Shown: positions 8,551 through 16,852 of the stretch, in pieces
How the letters are laid out: every line of letters starts with the position of its first letter
How positions within the stretch are numbered: position 1 is the stretch's first letter
Origin: SLFH01 sp050486265
GTDB taxonomy: Bacteria; Planctomycetota; Phycisphaerae; Phycisphaerales; UBA1924
Direction of reading: 5' to 3'
Assembly: GCA_050486265.1 (NCBI GenBank)
Contig: JBJHCY010000004.1
Coordinates: 62,001 to 126,000, forward strand
Length of the DNA stretch: 64,000 bases
Notes under the pieces: generated by a model
Told to the model about the DNA's origin: nothing
The model's input: the letters and a program-made list of their open reading frames with translations, nothing else
Databases searched by the model: none
Translations under genes and position numbers: made by a program

Positions 8551-9789
8551 CTACCAGCCGCCCTGCTCGGGCAGATCGAACTTCACCTGCACCATCGTGC
8601 TCAAGAGCGGGTATTCGAGGGTGCAGCGGTACAGGTCGAACGCCTCGGGGTCCAGCCCCGTGCGCCCGAGAACCGACTCGACCATCTCGCGATACCTCGG
8701 GACATGCGGCGTCGCTAGCACGCCCGGACCTCTGCCGCAGTAACGAAGGTCCGGCTTCACAGGCAGCACCTCGTCGTCCTGGTACCCGTACGGATTCGCG
8801 ACGCCGAGGTGGCGTAGCGAGCCGTACACGCGGACCGTGGGTTCCAGCACCCCGTACATGTCCTTGTGGATCATCGTGTCGATGACCAGCCGCTCCGTCG
8901 GCTTGAGGATCGAAACGGCGTCGATGTACGCCCATGTGCCGTTCTTGGGCCGCCACTGCATGTCGCGCGTGACATCGGAAAGAAAAATAGTCTTCACGCC
9001 GGTGTTGCCCAGCGGCGAATCACGCATGAAGGTGTACAGGATCTCGTTCTCGACCACCGACTCGAGTTCGGGCAGATCTTCCGAGCAGAACTCACGAAGC
9101 AACGCCGGCCCAGGGCCCGGCGCGTCCTCGATCCGCTCTGTCGGCAACAGCGGCCGGTTCTCGCAGTCGACCATCTGCTGCCCCGAAACCAGCAGCGACA
9201 TCCCGCGGCGAAGCCGCTTGATTTCGTGCATCCCCCGGATGGTCACGATGTCCTGATGGTCCGAGTCTTTGCCGGGAAACAGCGCGGCGCTGGCGAGGAA
9301 TGTCTTGACCTGCATCCCCCAGATCTGACTGTGTACCCTGAACGCCTGCCGGCGCAGCTTCACGCCCATCGTCTCGGTGGACTCGCCGGTCAGGCTGCCG
9401 ATCATCGTTTCGAACAGCGCGCGATCTCCCGCGTGCCGCTCCACGAACGATTCAAACACTTTCATCGCCTCGGCGGCACGCGCGATCCGGTTATCGGCGA
9501 CGCCCGCGGCTCGTGCGCCGCGCAGCACCTGGCCGACCGCCTCGGCGCCGGGCACATGCCCGCCGGCTTCGAGCGGGCTGGGGGCTGTCGCCAGCCGGTG
9601 GATCTGCCAACCCAGCGTCCGGCTCACACCCAGCGCCTTCTCCAGATCCGCCGCGCGCGGTGCGGGCCTGGGCAGACCCTCGATCAACCCAAGGAACGCC
9701 TCCTGCAAGTCGCGCAGCACCTGGACCACATGGGTTTCGAAGCGTTCGTGCTTGCCCTGCCGCGCCACGCTGTCAACCGACCTGCTCAA
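8551..9789 (-). CDS. Conserved-looking cytoplasmic protein, N-terminal HTH-like segment, unknown
   Basis: 412 residues if started at the TTG at 9789, which has GGAGGG six bases upstream. An ATG 52 codons earlier lacks such a site and would add a low-quality extension. There is no signal peptide or membrane span. Residues around ADLEKALGVSRTLGWQIHRL look like a helix-turn-helix, and the remaining 300 residues are mixed alpha/beta with no motif I recognise (segments VDCENRPLLPTERIEDAP and VRVYGSLRHLGVANPYGY). It could be a transcriptional regulator with a large sensor domain, but this rests on the HTH-like segment alone. Confidence 0.7.
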   Translation of the reverse strand: MSRSVDSVARQGKHERFETHVVQVLRDLQEAFLGLIEGLPRPAPRAADLEKALGVSRTLGWQIHRLATAPSPLEAGGHVPGAEAVGQVLRGARAAGVADNRIARAAEAMKVFESFVERHAGDRALFETMIGSLTGESTETMGVKLRRQAFRVHSQIWGMQVKTFLASAALFPGKDSDHQDIVTIRGMHEIKRLRRGMSLLVSGQQMVDCENRPLLPTERIEDAPGPGPALLREFCSEDLPELESVVENEILYTFMRDSPLGNTGVKTIFLSDVTRDMQWRPKNGTWAYIDAVSILKPTERLVIDTMIHKDMYGVLEPTVRVYGSLRHLGVANPYGYQDDEVLPVKPDLRYCGRGPGVLATPHVPRYREMVESVLGRTGLDPEAFDLYRCTLEYPLLSTMVQVKFDLPEQGGW

Positions 9790-9910
9790 ACCACACCCTC
9801 CGAACCCAGACCCCGGCCAAACCCCGAGAGTACGCACGCGGGTCTTCGACTCAAGACTGACAGTATGCCAGAAGGGGCGGCGCAATCCGAGGAAATGTTT
9901 GCAAAAACAT

Positions 9911-9939
9911 TTGACAGGAGCTTCGCCCGCCGTCATACT
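9911..9939 (+). promoter_or_regulatory. Sigma70-type promoter for the gene at 10086
   Basis: Perfect -35 TTGACA (9911-9916), 17-bp spacer, -10 CATACT (9934-9939). It predicts a start near 9946 and a leader of about 140 bases. It overlaps the upstream region of the divergent gene at 9789. Confidence 0.65.
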
Positions 9940-10085
9940 CGCCACAGCACCGGGTCAGGAACCCCGGGCCTCAGCGCCAAAAGCGCTCGGGAGCGAGAGA
10001 GCGAACGGCCCCTCGTTCCTGCAAATGCACATGCCCGATCATCGCGCTCCGTAAGACGCGGTCAGGGCAACGAAGGAGAAGAGAC

Positions 10086-11327
10086 ATGAACAGAAAGAAT
10101 CTCCGCTTCTCGGCCCTCGCGTCCGTATTGGTCGCGTCGGCCGGCGCCTCGACCGTCGCGCTCGCGGACTGGACCGTCGTCAGCCTTCAGCCCGACGGGC
10201 CGGCATGGTCCCAGGCGTTCGGCGTCGGCGACGGCCAGCAGGCAGGGGTCGCCAACCTCCAGCCCGGCGGCCAGAGGGCCAGCCTCTGGACCGGCGATGC
10301 CGCGTCCTGGATCAACCTCCACCCGGCGGATGGGGGAGGCTCGCACACCCGCGCCAACGCGGCCCACGGCGGGCAGCAGGGCGGATGGATCAGCACCGGA
10401 ACCTCCACCACGCAATCGCGGGCCGCGCTGTGGGAGGGCACTGCCGAGTCGTTCGTCCTCCTGCACCCCGCCGGCGCGGGGCGATCCGAGGTGCTCGGGA
10501 TCCACGACGGCCAGCAGGTCGGGTATTTCAACGAGAGCGGGACCGGCTCATCGGCGAACAGGGCGGTCCTCTGGACCGGGTCGGCCGCCTCGATGGTCAA
10601 TCTTCACCCCGCAGAAGCCACCGGCGCATCCAGAGCCAATGCTGTCCACAACGGCCAGCAGGTCGGCTTCGCCAACATCAGCGGCAACCGCGCAGGGTTC
10701 TGGACAGGCTCCGCCGCATCGTGGGTCAACCTCCACCCCGCAGAGGCGACGACTTCGCAGGCCACCTCCGTCCACAACGGCCAGCAGGGCGGGTTCGCCA
10801 ACATCGGCGGCAACCGCGCAAGCCTCTGGACAGGCACCGCCGCCTCTTGGATCAACCTCCACCCCGCCGACTCGATGAGTTCCGTCGTCGAAGGCGTTTA
10901 CGACGGCGTCCAGGTCGGCCATGTCTTCGGCGACATCGGCGGCGGCGTCCTGAGAGAACGCGCGTCGGTCTGGACCGGATCCGCAGAGTCTTGGGAAGAC
11001 CTCTCGCAGATCCTCCCTCCCGGCACATGGGGCGACACACGCGCCAACGCCGTCTGGAGCGACGGCGACACGCTCTATGTCGTCGGCTACGGCATCAACA
11101 TGGGGGTCTCGCCCGCTCGCAACGAAGCTCTGCTCTGGACAAAGCCGCTCACCGGAGACTGCATCGTCGATCTCAACGGCGACGGCGTCGTGGACGCAGA
11201 CGACTTCTTCGAGTATCTCGCGCTCTTTGCCGATGGAGACCCCCGTGCCGACTTCACTGGCGACGGCGTGATCGACGCGGATGATTTCTTCCTGTTCCTC
11301 TCCTTGTTCGCGGACGGGTGCCCGTAA
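10086..11327 (+). CDS. Dockerin-tailed secreted HAF-like repeat protein
   Basis: 413 residues. AAGGAGAAG lies upstream of the ATG, and the signal peptide ends in STVALA. The body is about seven tandem repeats of roughly 43 residues with the pattern VHNGQQVGFAN, RAGFWTGSAASWVNLHPAEA; this resembles HAF-type repeats. The dockerin (DLNGDGVVDADDFF, then DFTGDGVIDADDFF) ends in DGCP, with one residue after the usual Gly-Cys. It is a tandem paralogue of the gene at 11592. A consensus promoter lies about 150 bases upstream. Function is unknown. Confidence 0.85.
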   Translation: MNRKNLRFSALASVLVASAGASTVALADWTVVSLQPDGPAWSQAFGVGDGQQAGVANLQPGGQRASLWTGDAASWINLHPADGGGSHTRANAAHGGQQGGWISTGTSTTQSRAALWEGTAESFVLLHPAGAGRSEVLGIHDGQQVGYFNESGTGSSANRAVLWTGSAASMVNLHPAEATGASRANAVHNGQQVGFANISGNRAGFWTGSAASWVNLHPAEATTSQATSVHNGQQGGFANIGGNRASLWTGTAASWINLHPADSMSSVVEGVYDGVQVGHVFGDIGGGVLRERASVWTGSAESWEDLSQILPPGTWGDTRANAVWSDGDTLYVVGYGINMGVSPARNEALLWTKPLTGDCIVDLNGDGVVDADDFFEYLALFADGDPRADFTGDGVIDADDFFLFLSLFADGCP

Positions 11328-11335
11328 CCGCGAAG

Positions 11336-11366
11336 CCGCCCGCCCGGCGCCCCTTCGGGCGGGCGG
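11336..11366 (+). terminator. GC-rich hairpin after dockerin gene
   Basis: An 11-bp perfect stem (11336-11346 with 11356-11366) lies nine bases after the stop at 11327. No T-run follows, so termination is uncertain; it could instead protect the 3' end. Confidence 0.35.
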
Positions 11367-11591
11367 GATCTCGGTCGCATCGGTTTGCCGCCGATGCGGC
11401 TGCTTTGACAACAACGCGCACGCCTTCGGTCCTCCGCAGGTTCGGCGCCGCCGCACAAGCTCCCGTGCGGCGGCGTCGAACGCCTGCAGATCCGCACAGG
11501 CATGCGCGAAAAAGCCGAGCGCCGCTGCGCAGTCACGCATGCCGTTCAAGCGTGATGCGCAGCCGGCGATCAAAGCCCAGGAGGCGCACAA

Positions 11592-12788
11592 GTGAGATCA
11601 GTTTCGCAAAGCATCCTGCCGCACGCAGCGGCTGTCTTCTCTGTGTTGGCCGCCGCCGCAACCGTCCGCGCGGATTGGACCGTCGTCAGCCTCGATCCCG
11701 GCCTGCACCGTTCGATCGCCTACGGCGTTGATGGCGGCTGGCAGGCGGGGCAGGTCGCGTTCGGCCCGTTCGAGTGGCGCGCCGCGCTGTGGAACGGTTC
11801 TTCAGGAAACTGGGTGAATCTGCAGCCGCCCGGGTTCAGCGAGTCCCACGCGCGCGCCGTGCACAACGGCCGGCAGGCCGGCTGGGTCTTCTCCAGCGTC
11901 GCGGGCCACGGCCGCGCCAGCCTCTGGAGCGGGACCGCCGAGTCATGGGTCGACCTGCATCCCGCCGGCGCGAGCACCTCCGGCGCCTATGGGATCCACA
12001 ACGATCAGCAAGTGGGGTACACGGTGATCGGCGGCGCGCAGCGCGCCAGCTTGTGGACCGGGAGCGCCGAATCCTGGGTCGACCTGCACCACGCCGGCGC
12101 GGTCAACTCATGGGCCCGCGCCGTCTACGACGGTCAACAAGCAGGCCACATTTTCATCGACAGCACGCGTCAGGCCGGCATCTGGAACGGCACCGCCGAG
12201 TCGTGGGTCAGCCTGCACCCCCCCGGCGCGACAGGCAGCTCAGACATCTACGCCGTCCACGCCGGTCAGCAGGTCGGGTTCGCGATGGTGGGAGGGCCCT
12301 GGCGAGCAAGCCTCTGGACCGGAACGCCCGAATCACGCATCGACCTCAACCCCGAGGGCTCGATCCAGTCCGAGGCCTACGGCGTGCACAACGGGGTCCA
12401 GGTCGGTTTCGCTCATATCGACGGCCGGCCCCGCGCCGCGCTGTGGAAGGGCGACGCCGCATCGTTTGTGAACCTCCACAATCTGCTCCCGGGCTCGTGG
12501 ACATACAGCGTCGCCGAGAGCGTCTGGAGCGATGGAGACACCACCTATGTCGTCGGGTACGGCACCGTTGAACCGAACGGCCTTTACAGAGCGCTGCTCT
12601 GGACGCACCAACTCACCCCGTCATGCCCCCCCGACCTCAACGACGACGGCGTGGTCGACGCCGACGACTTCTTCCTCTTCCTTAACCTTTTTGCCGGGGG
12701 CGACAACCGCGCCGACTTCAACAACGACGGCGTGGTTGATGCCGACGATTTCTTTGTATATCTAAACCTGTTCGTGGCCGGATGCTGA
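11592..12788 (+). CDS. Dockerin-tailed secreted HAF-like repeat protein, paralogue of upstream gene
   Basis: 398 residues from a GTG start with AGGAGG upstream; the signal peptide ends in AAAATVRA. Like the gene at 10086 it begins ADWTVVSL and continues with repeats of the type IHNDQQVGYTV, RASLWTGSAESWVDLH. The dockerin (DLNDDGVVDADDFF, then DFNNDGVVDADDFF) ends VAGC. The two genes are clearly a tandem duplication that has diverged. A classic terminator follows. Confidence 0.85.
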   Translation: MRSVSQSILPHAAAVFSVLAAAATVRADWTVVSLDPGLHRSIAYGVDGGWQAGQVAFGPFEWRAALWNGSSGNWVNLQPPGFSESHARAVHNGRQAGWVFSSVAGHGRASLWSGTAESWVDLHPAGASTSGAYGIHNDQQVGYTVIGGAQRASLWTGSAESWVDLHHAGAVNSWARAVYDGQQAGHIFIDSTRQAGIWNGTAESWVSLHPPGATGSSDIYAVHAGQQVGFAMVGGPWRASLWTGTPESRIDLNPEGSIQSEAYGVHNGVQVGFAHIDGRPRAALWKGDAASFVNLHNLLPGSWTYSVAESVWSDGDTTYVVGYGTVEPNGLYRALLWTHQLTPSCPPDLNDDGVVDADDFFLFLNLFAGGDNRADFNNDGVVDADDFFVYLNLFVAGC

Positions 12789-12827
12789 GCCGACGCCGTT
12801 TACTCAATCGAGAAACACAGTGACTTC

Positions 12828-12855
12828 AAAAACCCCGCGCCATCGCGGGGTTTTT
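12828..12855 (+). terminator. Intrinsic terminator
   Basis: A 12-bp stem AAAAACCCCGCG/CGCGGGGTTTTT with a 4-base loop, 40 bases after the stop at 12788. The A-rich left arm means it could work in both directions. Confidence 0.9.
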
Positions 12856-13008
12856 CTGTGTCTTTGCTCAACATCGTGCTGCCGACCTCGGCTTTGCGAG
12901 GTTGGTGCCCTATTCATTCGTTCAATACCACAAAACCGAGCTTGCAATCCCGACGGCCCCACGCACCGACCTCCGAAGGTCGATCGCAAGACCTCGCAAA
13001 CCCCGCCC

Positions 13009-13515
13009 TCAATCCCCCGCGCCAGCTTCTTCGACCCATCCGCCGAGAAGCTGGTACCGCCCCCCGCCGCAACGCTCGAGATTCGGCAGGCGCACATACA
13101 CAAGCCCGCCCTCGCGCCCCGCCTCCCCGCTCGCGTCGCGTTCGATCGTCATCGCAAAGCCCGCCGGGTCCGCGGCGTGCAGCGTGCCGTCGTCGGTCTG
13201 TTCCAAAGTCGCGTGCCCGTTCAGGCCGAGCAGCCCCGGGTCGATCGCACGGGTCTCGCCGCTCGCCTCGATGCAGGCTTCGATGCTGGCTTTCGATCGG
13301 GCCTCGGCCCGCTCCGACCCCGTCCCGTTCCGCCGCGCCTCGCAGCGGATCACGAGCTTGGCCGTCGAGACGCACTCGGCGAGCGGCACGCCCAACGCGC
13401 GCAGGCAATCGGCCCGCACGCGCCACGCCGCCACCAGCGCGACAGCGCCGGGCGGGGGCCCGGCCCGGCCGCTTCGGGCCCCCGCCCGCCCCCGCATCTC
13501 CGCCGCGCGGCTCAC
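13009..13515 (-). CDS. Hypothetical protein co-encoded with a GbsR/MarR regulator
   Basis: 168 residues, no recognised family. The GTG start overlaps the stop of the upstream regulator in a GTGA arrangement, so the two are translationally coupled. The N-terminus is Arg/Gly-rich; the middle has a regular helix-like stretch (VALVAAWRVRADCLRALGV) and the end looks like a beta-rich domain (GLVYVRLPNLERCGGGRYQL). There is no signal peptide. The coupling suggests a function linked to the regulator, but nothing more can be said. Confidence 0.6.
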   Translation of the reverse strand: MSRAAEMRGRAGARSGRAGPPPGAVALVAAWRVRADCLRALGVPLAECVSTAKLVIRCEARRNGTGSERAEARSKASIEACIEASGETRAIDPGLLGLNGHATLEQTDDGTLHAADPAGFAMTIERDASGEAGREGGLVYVRLPNLERCGGGRYQLLGGWVEEAGAGD

Positions 13516-14090
13516 GGGCGTCCCTCCCCCGCGCCTTCCTCGCCGGCGTCATCGCCCGAAGCCTGGTTCAGCAGCATCGCCGCGGCCTCAAGCCCCTCCC
13601 CGCTCGGACTCACAAACCGCTGCACGAGCAGCTCGATCAGCTCGAAGATCGCGACGAGGTTCTCGATCCGCGCGTTGTGCGCCTCGATCGCCTCTGAATC
13701 CGCGCCGGACTTGGTCGAGACATCCCGGATCTCGTGCAGCGAGGCGATCAGCGGCTCGACCTCGCGCTTCAGCCGCTCGCGGACGATCGCGCGGGCCATC
13801 GCCCAGATGTCCTGCTCGGCGAGGAAGTACTCCTTGCGGTCGCCCCTTTTGTGGGTGCGGAAGACGATGCCCCAGTCGACCAGGGCGCGGAGCGACATCG
13901 ACGCGTTGCCGCGCGAGATCTCCAGACGCGCCATGATGTCGTCGGTGCAGAGCGCGTCGCCGGTGATGTAGAGGAGCGCATGGACCTCGGCCATGGTGCG
14001 GCTGATGCCCCACGCCGAGCCCATCTGCCCCCAGGCCGTGACAAACCGGTCCTCGGCCTCGGTCATCGGATTGTTGGTGTTGCTCGCCAT
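13512..14090 (-). CDS. GbsR/MarR-family transcriptional regulator
   Basis: 192 residues from the ATG at 14090; an ATG eight codons later and a GTG at 14132 are alternatives because no start has a clear ribosome site. Residues 15-90 form a winged helix: GISRTMAEVHALLYIT, then DDIMARLEISRGNASMSLRALVDWGIV as recognition region, and the wing FRTHKRGDRKEYFLA. This is the layout of GbsR-type regulators of the MarR superfamily, followed by a helical dimerisation region. A perfect 7-bp inverted repeat lies 48 bases upstream of the ATG, consistent with autoregulation. The effector and other targets are unknown. Confidence 0.85.
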   Translation of the reverse strand: MASNTNNPMTEAEDRFVTAWGQMGSAWGISRTMAEVHALLYITGDALCTDDIMARLEISRGNASMSLRALVDWGIVFRTHKRGDRKEYFLAEQDIWAMARAIVRERLKREVEPLIASLHEIRDVSTKSGADSEAIEAHNARIENLVAIFELIELLVQRFVSPSGEGLEAAAMLLNQASGDDAGEEGAGEGRP

Positions 14091-14137
14091 GCCGCTGGGA
14101 GAAGTATGGCATAAGCCGCCCCCGGAGTCCACGGCTA

Positions 14138-14157
14138 TTTTCAGAAAATACTGAAAA
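14138..14157. promoter_or_regulatory. Putative operator of the GbsR/MarR regulator
   Basis: Inverted repeat TTTTCAG, 6-base spacer, CTGAAAA. It is an AT-rich island in GC-rich DNA between the prenyltransferase stop and the regulator start, as expected for an autoregulatory site of a dimeric winged-helix protein. Confidence 0.5.
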
Positions 14158-14192
14158 CCGTGGAGCCCGCCGCTCCTGCTTCCGCCGGCGCC

Positions 14193-15203
14193 TCAGATCA
14201 GCACATCCGCAATCCCGCACAGTCCCAGCACCACGCTCACCACGCCGTTGACGGTGAAGAACGCCATGTCGAGGCCGGCCTTGCCGCGTTTGGCCAGGAT
14301 CGCGTGCTCCAGAATCAAGAGGCCTCCCACCAGCAGCACGCCCAAGAGCATGATCCAGCCGAACCGCGGATCGGCCGCCCATGCTCCGGCCAGCAGGCCG
14401 AACGCCGCGCCGTGCAGCAGGCGGCTCACCCGGATCCCCCCGATCGCCCCGAGCCTCGCCGGCACGCTCTTGAGCCCCCGCTCGCGGTCGAATTCCAAAT
14501 CCTGCAGGGCGTAGATGATGTCGAACCCCGCCACCCAGCAGACCACCATCCCCGCCAGCAGCCACAACGCCGCCTGCTCGCCCAGCGCCTGGGGGTGCAG
14601 CGCGATCGCCGCGGCAAGCGGGCTGGCCGCCAGCGCCCCGCCAAGAAACACATGGCACAACGCCGTAAACCGCTTGGTGTACGAGTAGAGCGCGATCCAC
14701 CCCAGCACGGGCACAGCCAGCGTCAGCGGCCACGGATTGCCCAGAACCGGCCAGAACAGCCCCGCCGCCCCGACAAACAGCCCCGCGCACGCCAGCGCGA
14801 TCAGCCAGCCCTGCCCCGCCCCGAGCCTGCCGGAGGCGAAGACGCGCCGCGCCGTCCTCGGGTTCTCGGCATCGAACGACCGGTCGGCGAGGCGGTTGAC
14901 CAGCATCGCCCAGGTCCGCGCCAGGACCATACAGAGGACCACCAGCCCGATCGCCGCGGCGAGCGGCCCCGCCCCGAGCCCGCCGGGAACCGCCTCGGCC
15001 GCCATGACCGCCCCGAGCAGGGCGAACGGCATCGCAAAGACGCTGTGGGCGAGCTTGATGTCCGAGACCGCCAGACGCACCCGAGCCAGCACCCCGGCCG
15101 GCCCGGCGGCGCCGGTCGGCCCGATCCCTCGCTCTCCTCCGGTTGGTGCATCGATTCCGCTCACGGGCGCAACTGTAAACCCCGCGGCCGCGTTACGCTC
15201 CAT
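14193..15203 (-). CDS. UbiA-family aromatic prenyltransferase
   Basis: 336 residues, a multi-pass membrane enzyme. The first prenyl-diphosphate motif NRLADRSFD (residues 103-111) is followed by AENPRTARR, and the second motif YALQDLEFD lies at 231-239 followed by RERGLKSVPARLG. These two Asp-rich loops bind Mg-prenyl diphosphate in UbiA/MqnP enzymes, which prenylate 4-hydroxybenzoate or a naphthoate in ubiquinone or menaquinone synthesis. Which quinone pathway applies here cannot be decided. About eight hydrophobic spans are visible. The first 40 residues are Gly/Pro-rich and may indicate a later true start. It is divergent from rnpA with only eight bases between starts. Confidence 0.88.
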   Translation of the reverse strand: MERNAAAGFTVAPVSGIDAPTGGERGIGPTGAAGPAGVLARVRLAVSDIKLAHSVFAMPFALLGAVMAAEAVPGGLGAGPLAAAIGLVVLCMVLARTWAMLVNRLADRSFDAENPRTARRVFASGRLGAGQGWLIALACAGLFVGAAGLFWPVLGNPWPLTLAVPVLGWIALYSYTKRFTALCHVFLGGALAASPLAAAIALHPQALGEQAALWLLAGMVVCWVAGFDIIYALQDLEFDRERGLKSVPARLGAIGGIRVSRLLHGAAFGLLAGAWAADPRFGWIMLLGVLLVGGLLILEHAILAKRGKAGLDMAFFTVNGVVSVVLGLCGIADVLI

Positions 15204-15211
15204 GAACGCCC

Positions 15212-15664
15212 ATGACCCCCAACCCCCACACCCCCCCCGAGCCTCCGGCCCCCCGCCCCCCGGTCTTCCGGCGTCGCCACCGGCTGACGCACGCGCGCGA
15301 GTTCCGCGCCGTCTTCGGGGCTCGCCTGCGCAAGAGCGCCGGCCCGCTGACCCTCCACGCGATGGCGACCGACCTGCCCGAGCACCGTCTCGGCCTCTCG
15401 ATCGGACGCCGCGTCGGCAAGGCGGTGGTCCGATCGCGGCTGAAGCGTCACCTCCGCGAGGCCTTCCGGCTCTCGAGGGCCGAAATCCCTTCGCCCCCCG
15501 GCGGCGGGGCGTACGACCTTGTGATCTCCGCCCGCCCCCACGACGAGCTCACCCTCGACGAGTACCGGCGTTTGCTCACCACCTTGGTCCACGAGGCCCA
15601 CGCCGTCTGGTCGCGCCGGGCCGAGCGACGCCGCACCAACGAGGGCGAGGAGGGCGGGTCATGA
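15212..15664 (+). CDS. rnpA: Ribonuclease P protein component
   Basis: 150 residues. RnpA is the small basic protein subunit of RNase P, which trims the 5' leader of pre-tRNAs. Signature features are FRRRHRLTHAREFRAVF near the N-terminus and the RNA-binding motif VVRSRLKRHLREAFR in the middle. It has a Pro-rich N-terminal extension of about 17 residues before the conserved domain. It overlaps yidD by four bases (ATGA), the usual rnpA-yidD pairing. The usual upstream partner rpmH is absent; a divergent prenyltransferase sits there instead. Confidence 0.93.
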   Translation: MTPNPHTPPEPPAPRPPVFRRRHRLTHAREFRAVFGARLRKSAGPLTLHAMATDLPEHRLGLSIGRRVGKAVVRSRLKRHLREAFRLSRAEIPSPPGGGAYDLVISARPHDELTLDEYRRLLTTLVHEAHAVWSRRAERRRTNEGEEGGS

Positions 15665-15984
15665 ACCAGGCCGGCCCGATCGGGCGGGCGCTGTCCCTGC
15701 CCTTCATCGCGATGATCCGCGTCTATCAGTGGACGCTCTCGCCGATCATCGGGCGCCAATGCCGCTACGAGCCGACCTGCAGCCGGTATGCCGTCGAGGC
15801 CTACCGCACCTACGGCCCGCTGGCGGGGAGCTGGATGACGGCCAAGCGGATCTGCCGCTGCCACCCCTTTGTTAAGGGGGGTTACGACCCGGTGCCGGTG
15901 CCCGACGACTGGCATGACCCGCCTGCCCCTGGCGCACCGTCCGAGGCCGAATCGCCCCACGCCGAGCAAAAAAACCCGTCCTGA
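15661..15984 (+). CDS. yidD: Membrane protein insertion efficiency factor YidD
   Basis: 107 residues starting inside the rnpA stop (ATGA overlap). The core YQWTLSPIIGRQCRYEPTCS, followed by RYAVEAYRTYG and the Cys-rich RICRCHPF, is diagnostic for YidD, a small membrane-associated protein that assists YidC-dependent insertion. The C-terminal 25 residues are Pro/acidic-rich and not part of the family core. yidC itself is not in the following bases; a TetR gene comes next. Confidence 0.93.
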   Translation: MNQAGPIGRALSLPFIAMIRVYQWTLSPIIGRQCRYEPTCSRYAVEAYRTYGPLAGSWMTAKRICRCHPFVKGGYDPVPVPDDWHDPPAPGAPSEAESPHAEQKNPS

Positions 15985-16037
15985 GCGGTCGTCAGGCCGC
16001 ACGGGCGACCATCCGCGCTGGCGATTTTTCGATGTTT

Positions 16038-16059
16038 GTGTACACTCACTCTCGTACAC
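16038..16059. promoter_or_regulatory. Putative TetR operator
   Basis: Inverted repeat GTGTAC, 10-base spacer, GTACAC, centred about 60 bases upstream of the TetR-family start. The size and position fit an autoregulatory TetR site. Confidence 0.5.
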
Positions 16060-16108
16060 CCGACCGCGTCCACCTCGACCAATCAGCCCGACCAACCAAC
16101 GAGGACCG

Positions 16109-16816
16109 ATGGGCCGACTCCCCGCCGCCCAACGACGGGAGCAACTGCTCGATGTCGCGGCGAAGCTCTTCGCCGAGCGGGGCTATGCGCGTACCACCAC
16201 CGCGCAGCTCGCCGAATCGGCCGGGGTCACCGAGCCGATCATCTACCGCCATTTCAAGTCCAAGCGCGACCTCTTCGTCGCCCTGATCCGGCGGGCCGGA
16301 CGGGAGACGCTGCTCACCTGGAAACGCCACCTCCGCGGCGCCGGTGACCCCGCCGAACGACTCCGCCGGCTCTTGGGCGACAACCCGATGGTCCGCCCGG
16401 AAGGGCGCGACGCCTATCGCGTCTTCCTCCAGGCCATCACCGAGGTCGACGACGAGAAGATCCACGAGGCCCTCGCCGACCACATCAAAATGCTCCACGC
16501 CTTCTTTGTCGAGGAGCTCATCAGGGCCCAGGGCGAGCACAAGGTCACAAGCAAGTTCCCCGCCGACCTCCTCGCGTGGATGCTGATCGACCTCGGGCTG
16601 GGCTACGGCGTGCTCGCCGCGATGCGCATCGAGGGCCACGGACGCGCGACCGACGGCCAGCATGTCCAAGACGCGGTCACCAAGCTGCTCGTCGGCCAGC
16701 CCGGGGCCCGTCGGCGTCGGATCCGGCCCCCCGCAGCGTCCGAAAAACCCGGGCCCACCACCCGCAAGACCCCGCGCCCCAAGCGCCCCCCGCGCCGACC
16801 CAAGCCCAAAGACTGA
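16109..16816 (+). CDS. TetR/AcrR-family transcriptional regulator
   Basis: 235 residues. The ATG at 16109 has GAGG six bases upstream. The N-terminal DNA-binding domain is typical: RREQLLDVAAKLFAERGYA, then TTTAQLAESAGVTEPIIYRH and FKSKRDLF. The helical C-terminal half is a ligand/dimerisation domain of unknown specificity. The last 35 residues are an unusual Arg/Lys/Pro-rich tail (TRKTPRPKRPPRRPKPKD) that may add nonspecific nucleic-acid binding. An inverted repeat upstream suggests autoregulation. The target genes are unclear because the next gene is a cysteine desulfurase. Confidence 0.9.
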   Translation: MGRLPAAQRREQLLDVAAKLFAERGYARTTTAQLAESAGVTEPIIYRHFKSKRDLFVALIRRAGRETLLTWKRHLRGAGDPAERLRRLLGDNPMVRPEGRDAYRVFLQAITEVDDEKIHEALADHIKMLHAFFVEELIRAQGEHKVTSKFPADLLAWMLIDLGLGYGVLAAMRIEGHGRATDGQHVQDAVTKLLVGQPGARRRRIRPPAASEKPGPTTRKTPRPKRPPRRPKPKD

Positions 16817-16852
16817 GATTCGCCCGCCCCATGGGCCTGGGTTTTCACTACC

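Noticed and set aside
15975..16005. Hairpin around the yidD stop (CCCGT/ACGGG with CCTGA/TCAGG)
   Set aside because: There is a bulge and no T-run directly after it; not convincing as a terminator.
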